This document shows, piece by piece, positions 4,398 through 5,937 of a DNA stretch of 5,937 nucleotides. Numbering within the stretch: position 1 is the first letter of the stretch; every line of letters starts with the position of its first letter. The notes below the pieces were generated by a model. The model saw nothing but the letters and a program-made list of their open reading frames with translations, was not told where the DNA came from and made no database searches. The DNA lies in NCBI GenBank assembly GCA_002427995.1, contig DIZV01000058.1:1363-7299 (forward strand), read 5' to 3'. The DNA is from Chloroflexi bacterium UBA6019 (GTDB lineage Bacteria; Chloroflexota; Dormibacteria; Dormibacterales; Dormibacteraceae). Both the position numbers and the translations under genes were made by a program.

Positions 4398-5937
4398 AGG
4401 CACGCCGCGGGGAGGAGATCGCCGCGTTCGAGGATCGGACCACGGCCTCCGGCATCCCGATGCCCTCGGTGGCCGGGCCCGAGCACGTTGGAAACGAACT
4501 GGACAATCGTCTCGGGCGTCCGGGCGAGTTCCCCTTCACCAGGGGCATCCGACCCACGATGTACCGCGAGCGTCCCTGGGCCATCCGCCAGCTGGCCGGA
4601 TTCGGGACCGCGCGGGACACCAACCAGCGCTACCGGCTGCTACTGGAGCAAGGAGCTACGGCGGTCAACGGAGTCTTCGACTACCCGAGCCTGCGCGCCT
4701 TCGACTCCGACGATCCCCTGGCAGTGCCGGACGTTGGGCGCGGCGGCGTCGCGGTCGACCTGAGAGAGGACTTCGACGATCTCTTCGCGGGGATACCCCT
4801 TGAGAGCGTCAGCGTCTCTCTGGTCTCCTCGCAGCCGATCGGCGCGGTCCCCCACCTGGCCATGTTCGTGCGCTCCGCAGAGGGCCGCGGCATCGACCGC
4901 CGAGCGCTCTCCGGAACCAGCCAGAACGATTTCCTGATGGAGACCGCGATCACGATCGCGCCGCGAGCGCTGCCACCGGTGGCCTCCTTCCGGCTGGAGT
5001 GCGACCTGGCCGAATGGGTCATCGCCGAGATGCCGCGCTGGAACCCGGTGAGTGTCAGCGGCTACAACTACCGCGAGGCAGGTGCGGACGCCCCCCTCGA
5101 AATGGCGCTCACCCTGGCCCACGGCCAGGCGGTCGCTCGCGAGCTGCTCTCGCGTGGAGTCGAAGCGCAGCGAGCCCTGCCGCGCCTGACTTTCTTCCTC
5201 GACGCCCACAACGACTTCCTGGAGGAGATCGCCAAGTTCCGGGCCTGCCGGCGGATGTGGGCCTACTGGGTGCGCGACGTGCTCGGGATCCATGACCCGG
5301 CCTGCCAGCGCTTCCGCTTTCACGTCCAGACCTCGGGTGTGACCGCAGTGTCGCGACATGTCCACGTCAACATCGCGCGTAGCGCTCTCCAGGCCCTCGC
5401 CGCCGTTCTGGGCGGTACTCAGTCCCTGCACATCAACGGCTATGACGAGGCACTGTCGATCCCCAGTGAGCATGCGGCGCTGACCGCCCTGCGCACGCAG
5501 TACGTGCTCCTTCACGAGATCGGCGTTGCCAGCAGCGCCGATCCGCTCGGCGGAAGCTATCTCCTTGAGCACCTGACCGACGCCATCGAGGAGAGGGCGC
5601 GGGACCTGATCGACCAGATCGACGGGCTCGGCGGTGTGGTAGCCGCGACCGAGCGAGGCTGGGTCCACGGCGAGCTGTCGCGGCGCGCTTTCGACTACCA
5701 GCGACGCATCGAGACGGGAGAGCAGCTGGTCGTCGGTCTGAACACCCAGCTGGAAGGCGATGAGGAGCAGCTCCAGATGTTCGAGCTGCCCGCGGGGGCG
5801 CTCGAGGCGCAAAGGGCCCGGCTTCATTCGGCTCGAAGTGGACGCGACACTTCGCGCCTGGCGGCGGCGCTGGCCGCGCTCGGCGATGCCTGCTCGAGCG
5901 GCGAGAACGTGATGCCGGCGACGCTCTCCGCGGTGGG
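4394..5937 (+). CDS. Methylmalonyl-CoA mutase-family acyl-CoA mutase, catalytic (substrate-binding) subunit, divergent active site; 3' end outside window
   Basis: The frame is open to the window end (514 codons), covering nearly all of the TIM-barrel subunit of a coenzyme-B12-dependent acyl-CoA carbon-skeleton mutase. Conserved blocks in order are FPFTRGIRPTMY, RPWAIRQLAGFGTARDTN, YDSD-like FDSDDP, LSGTSQNDFL (Gln177), WNPVSVSGYNYREAGA, FFLDAHNDFLEEIAKFRA, RFHVQTSG (Gln312), LGGTQSLHINGYDEAL (Asn348, Glu352), DPLGGSYLLE and the closing IETGEQLVVGLN. Against P. shermanii MutB, Tyr89 is Leu67, Arg207 is Thr187 (or Ile188 if a one-residue gap is placed differently), His244 is Asn225, and the TAQxPxNN segment after QTSG is replaced (residues 318-326). 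These changes argue against methylmalonyl-CoA as substrate. The layout resembles IcmA/HcmA large subunits, so a separate B12-binding small subunit should follow. GTG4394 overlaps the upstream stop (GTGA) and has GAGG at 4383-4386, 7 bases away; an in-frame stop at 4382-4384 rules out an earlier start. Confidence 0.93.
   Translation, partial: MKARRGEEIAAFEDRTTASGIPMPSVAGPEHVGNELDNRLGRPGEFPFTRGIRPTMYRERPWAIRQLAGFGTARDTNQRYRLLLEQGATAVNGVFDYPSLRAFDSDDPLAVPDVGRGGVAVDLREDFDDLFAGIPLESVSVSLVSSQPIGAVPHLAMFVRSAEGRGIDRRALSGTSQNDFLMETAITIAPRALPPVASFRLECDLAEWVIAEMPRWNPVSVSGYNYREAGADAPLEMALTLAHGQAVARELLSRGVEAQRALPRLTFFLDAHNDFLEEIAKFRACRRMWAYWVRDVLGIHDPACQRFRFHVQTSGVTAVSRHVHVNIARSALQALAAVLGGTQSLHINGYDEALSIPSEHAALTALRTQYVLLHEIGVASSADPLGGSYLLEHLTDAIEERARDLIDQIDGLGGVVAATERGWVHGELSRRAFDYQRRIETGEQLVVGLNTQLEGDEEQLQMFELPAGALEAQRARLHSARSGRDTSRLAAALAALGDACSSGENVMPATLSAV

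Noticed and set aside
4640..5827. Long minus-strand open frame (395 codons) opposite the mutase
   Set aside because: It is an antisense shadow of the conserved mutase frame; the translation has no family resemblance.
1..5937. Promoters, terminators, RNA genes, CRISPR arrays, insertion sequences, attachment sites
   Set aside because: Coding sequence occupies every base, and I saw no T-tract hairpin, direct-repeat array, transposase gene or tRNA-like fold.

Overview
The window is a high-GC bacterial segment, roughly two thirds G+C by eye, with codon third positions strongly biased to G/C. The style and gene content fit an actinobacterial-type or similar high-GC soil or environmental bacterium. 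No rRNA, tRNA or phylogenetic marker is present, so the lineage stays open.

It is one densely packed, plus-strand gene block with no intergenic DNA. In order it holds: the C-terminal part of a phenylacetate-CoA-ligase-like (PaaK-type) adenylate-forming ligase (1-429, cut by the window start); a DUF35 Zn-ribbon/OB-fold protein (426-791); an SCP2-type thiolase (788-1924); a cytochrome P450 (1921-3144); an M24-family metallohydrolase of the creatinase/Xaa-Pro peptidase type (3141-4397); and a methylmalonyl-CoA-mutase-family acyl-CoA mutase catalytic subunit (4394 to the window end, cut by it). All five junctions are 4-base overlaps (ATGA four times, GTGA once), so the genes are very likely cotranscribed and translationally coupled. 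No promoter or terminator is visible inside.

Taken together, the genes look like a catabolic pathway. The P450 would oxygenate a substrate and the ligase would make an acyl-CoA. The DUF35/thiolase pair would cleave (or form) a C-C bond at the CoA thioester, and the B12-dependent mutase would rearrange a branched acyl-CoA skeleton. The M24 hydrolase might open a C-N bond (amide or imide-like) in the substrate. The substrate cannot be named from the sequence.

The most interesting point is the mutase. Its fold-defining motifs are well preserved, but residues that recognise and process methylmalonyl-CoA are replaced: Tyr89 by Leu67, Arg207 by Thr187 or Ile188, and the catalytic His244 by Asn225. 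The normally conserved TAQxPxNN loop is also rewritten. This predicts a mutase with an undescribed substrate or altered chemistry. The thiolase also departs from its family at an acid/base position (HDSF in place of HDCF, with an unusual Cys in GHPLGC).
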